NCBI RefSeq assembly: GCF_000369065.1
Contig: NZ_KB849800.1
Coordinates: 388,044-452,043 of the forward strand
Length of the DNA: 64,000 nucleotides
Direction of reading: 5' to 3'
DNA from: Acinetobacter haemolyticus CIP 64.3 = MTCC 9819
GTDB taxonomy: Bacteria > Pseudomonadota > Gammaproteobacteria > Pseudomonadales > Moraxellaceae
Of this stretch, positions 62,853 through 64,000 are shown piece after piece. Numbering within the stretch: position 1 is the stretch's first letter; each line of letters opens with the position of its first letter. Both the position numbers and the translations under genes were made by a program. The notes under the pieces were generated by a model that worked only from the letters and a program-made list of their open reading frames with translations, was not told where the DNA came from and ran no database searches.

Positions 62853-64000
62853 ATGCAGCAACAAGTCATCATTGTCGGTGGGGGTATGGTTGGACTCAGC
62901 CTTGCTTTAATGTTGGCAAAATCTAATATTGCCGTAAAGCTATTAGAAGCTGTGAAATATCCAAATTATGATGATGAAAACCTTGCGCCTTATCATTCTA
63001 GTTTTGATGCAAGAAATACCGCATTGTCACGCCGTAGTGTGCAAATTTATCAAAAGTTAGGATTGTGGGATGCATTACAACAGCATGCGACCCCAATTTT
63101 ACAAGTGCATATCACAGAGCAAGGTAGCTTTGGTAAAGCACGACTAGTCGCAGAACAAGAGAAAGTAGAAAGCTTTGGACAAGTAATTGAGAATGCATGG
63201 CTAGGACGTGTATTACTGACCCAAGTACGTCAACAGCCGTTGATTGAGCTGATTGATGGTGTACAAGTGACCTCACTGACACAAGATGCAGATGAGGTTC
63301 ACATCGAAGCGATGCGCAATGGAGAATATATTCATTCGCTCAAGTCCAAGTTGGTGATCGCAGCAGATGGTCGTGATTCGTTCTGTCGTCAGGCGATTGG
63401 CGTGGGTGTAGATGAACATGATTATGACCAAGTGGCGATAGTCACCACTGTGCAAACTTCTAAACCGCATCAACAAGTTGGCTTTGAACGTTTTAGCGCT
63501 TTAGGACCGTTGGCACTTTTACCGTTACCGGGTGAATACCGCCGTTCAGTGGTTTGGCCTGTGAAGAAGGGTACGGAAACTGAATGGTTAGGTGAAGAAA
63601 ACGATCAGCACTTCCTTGAAGCCCTACAGGAAACCTATGGCGATCGTGCGGGTAAATTTGAAAAAACAGGCAAACGTTTTAGTTATCCATTGTCTCAAGT
63701 CTTGGCACATAAACAAGCCGTTGGGCGCGTAGTGTTGATGGGCAATGCAGCACACACCATTCACCCTGTTGCAGGACAAGGTTTTAATCTGTGCTTACGT
63801 GATGCTGATGTGCTGGTTCGTTTCTTGATGGAACAATTAGTGAAGTCAGATGATATTGGTCACCCAGACAATTTGTTGGCTTATGAGCAAGCACGTTTGA
63901 AGGACCAACAACGCGTGATCAAGTTCTGTGATTCAGTCGTTCGTGGCTTTAGTAATCAAAATCCAATTTTAAAATTAATACGTAATACAGGATTGGTTGC
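62853..64000 (+). CDS. ubiH: 2-octaprenyl-6-methoxyphenol hydroxylase (3' end outside window)
   Basis: FAD monooxygenase of ubiquinone synthesis, continuing past the window edge (382 codons shown). The Rossmann motif IVGGGMVGLSLALMLA is at the start, the second FAD motif ADGRDSFCRQAIG near 170, and GNAAHTIHPVAGQGFNLCLRD near 297-317. Length is close to E. coli UbiH (392), so only the last few residues are missing. UbiH rather than UbiI or UbiF is favoured by its place after ygfB-pepP, and ubiI may follow outside the window. The ribosome site AAGGAATAATATT precedes the ATG. Confidence 0.88.
   Translation, partial: MQQQVIIVGGGMVGLSLALMLAKSNIAVKLLEAVKYPNYDDENLAPYHSSFDARNTALSRRSVQIYQKLGLWDALQQHATPILQVHITEQGSFGKARLVAEQEKVESFGQVIENAWLGRVLLTQVRQQPLIELIDGVQVTSLTQDADEVHIEAMRNGEYIHSLKSKLVIAADGRDSFCRQAIGVGVDEHDYDQVAIVTTVQTSKPHQQVGFERFSALGPLALLPLPGEYRRSVVWPVKKGTETEWLGEENDQHFLEALQETYGDRAGKFEKTGKRFSYPLSQVLAHKQAVGRVVLMGNAAHTIHPVAGQGFNLCLRDADVLVRFLMEQLVKSDDIGHPDNLLAYEQARLKDQQRVIKFCDSVVRGFSNQNPILKLIRNTGLV

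Overview
The window reads as a chromosomal segment of an Acinetobacter species. Supporting signs are AT-rich DNA, a type I-F CRISPR repeat of the kind known from A. baumannii, adjacent dat-ddc genes for 1,3-diaminopropane, a short Bap-like protein resembling BLP2, an orphan vgrG island with SUMF1-type lipoproteins, and an IS5-family element with IS17-like ends. Genus is inferred from gene content; no search was possible.

Layout. 1-0.8 kb: trailer end of a CRISPR array (13 spacers; leader and cas genes lie to the left). 0.9-9.3 kb: thiE, hemL, an HbpS-like gene, rluA, rapA, dps and a DUF389 membrane protein. 9.4-12.4 kb: a FabR/DesT-like repressor facing a ferredoxin reductase-desaturase operon, with a perfect 19-bp inverted repeat between them. 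12.4-17.3 kb: a hotdog protein, a TetR regulator, a GFA protein, a Fur-boxed FecA-like receptor and a SIMPL protein. 17.8-20.7 kb: dat-ddc. 20.8-27.2 kb: a Rieske oxygenase, then Pho-boxed pstSCAB without phoU. 27.5-39.6 kb: sohB, BLP2-like adhesin, small envelope genes, rsmD-mrdA, DUF445 protein, adk, nth-rsxB.

39.8-48.7 kb is the accessory hot spot: vgrG with a C-terminal extension, a 982-codon unrecognised cargo protein, and two opposite-strand SUMF1-fold lipoprotein genes separated by a decayed copy of the cargo gene's 3' end. The second lipoprotein gene has lost its signal peptide and promoter to an IS. This looks like a T6SS effector-immunity locus that grew by tandem duplication of an effector tail plus immunity gene.

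48.9-53.8 kb: ygiD, rlmH, a candidate small RNA, lon and fau. 53.8-59.2 kb: a copper-type block (CueR-like regulator, MerR-type promoter, Cys-rich P1B ATPase) and an unknown exported protein. This block separates fau from 6S RNA and zapA, which are neighbours in many gammaproteobacteria. 59.5-64 kb: zapA, a coiled-coil protein, ygfB, pepP and ubiH (cut by the window edge), with a palindromic dispersed-type repeat before ubiH.
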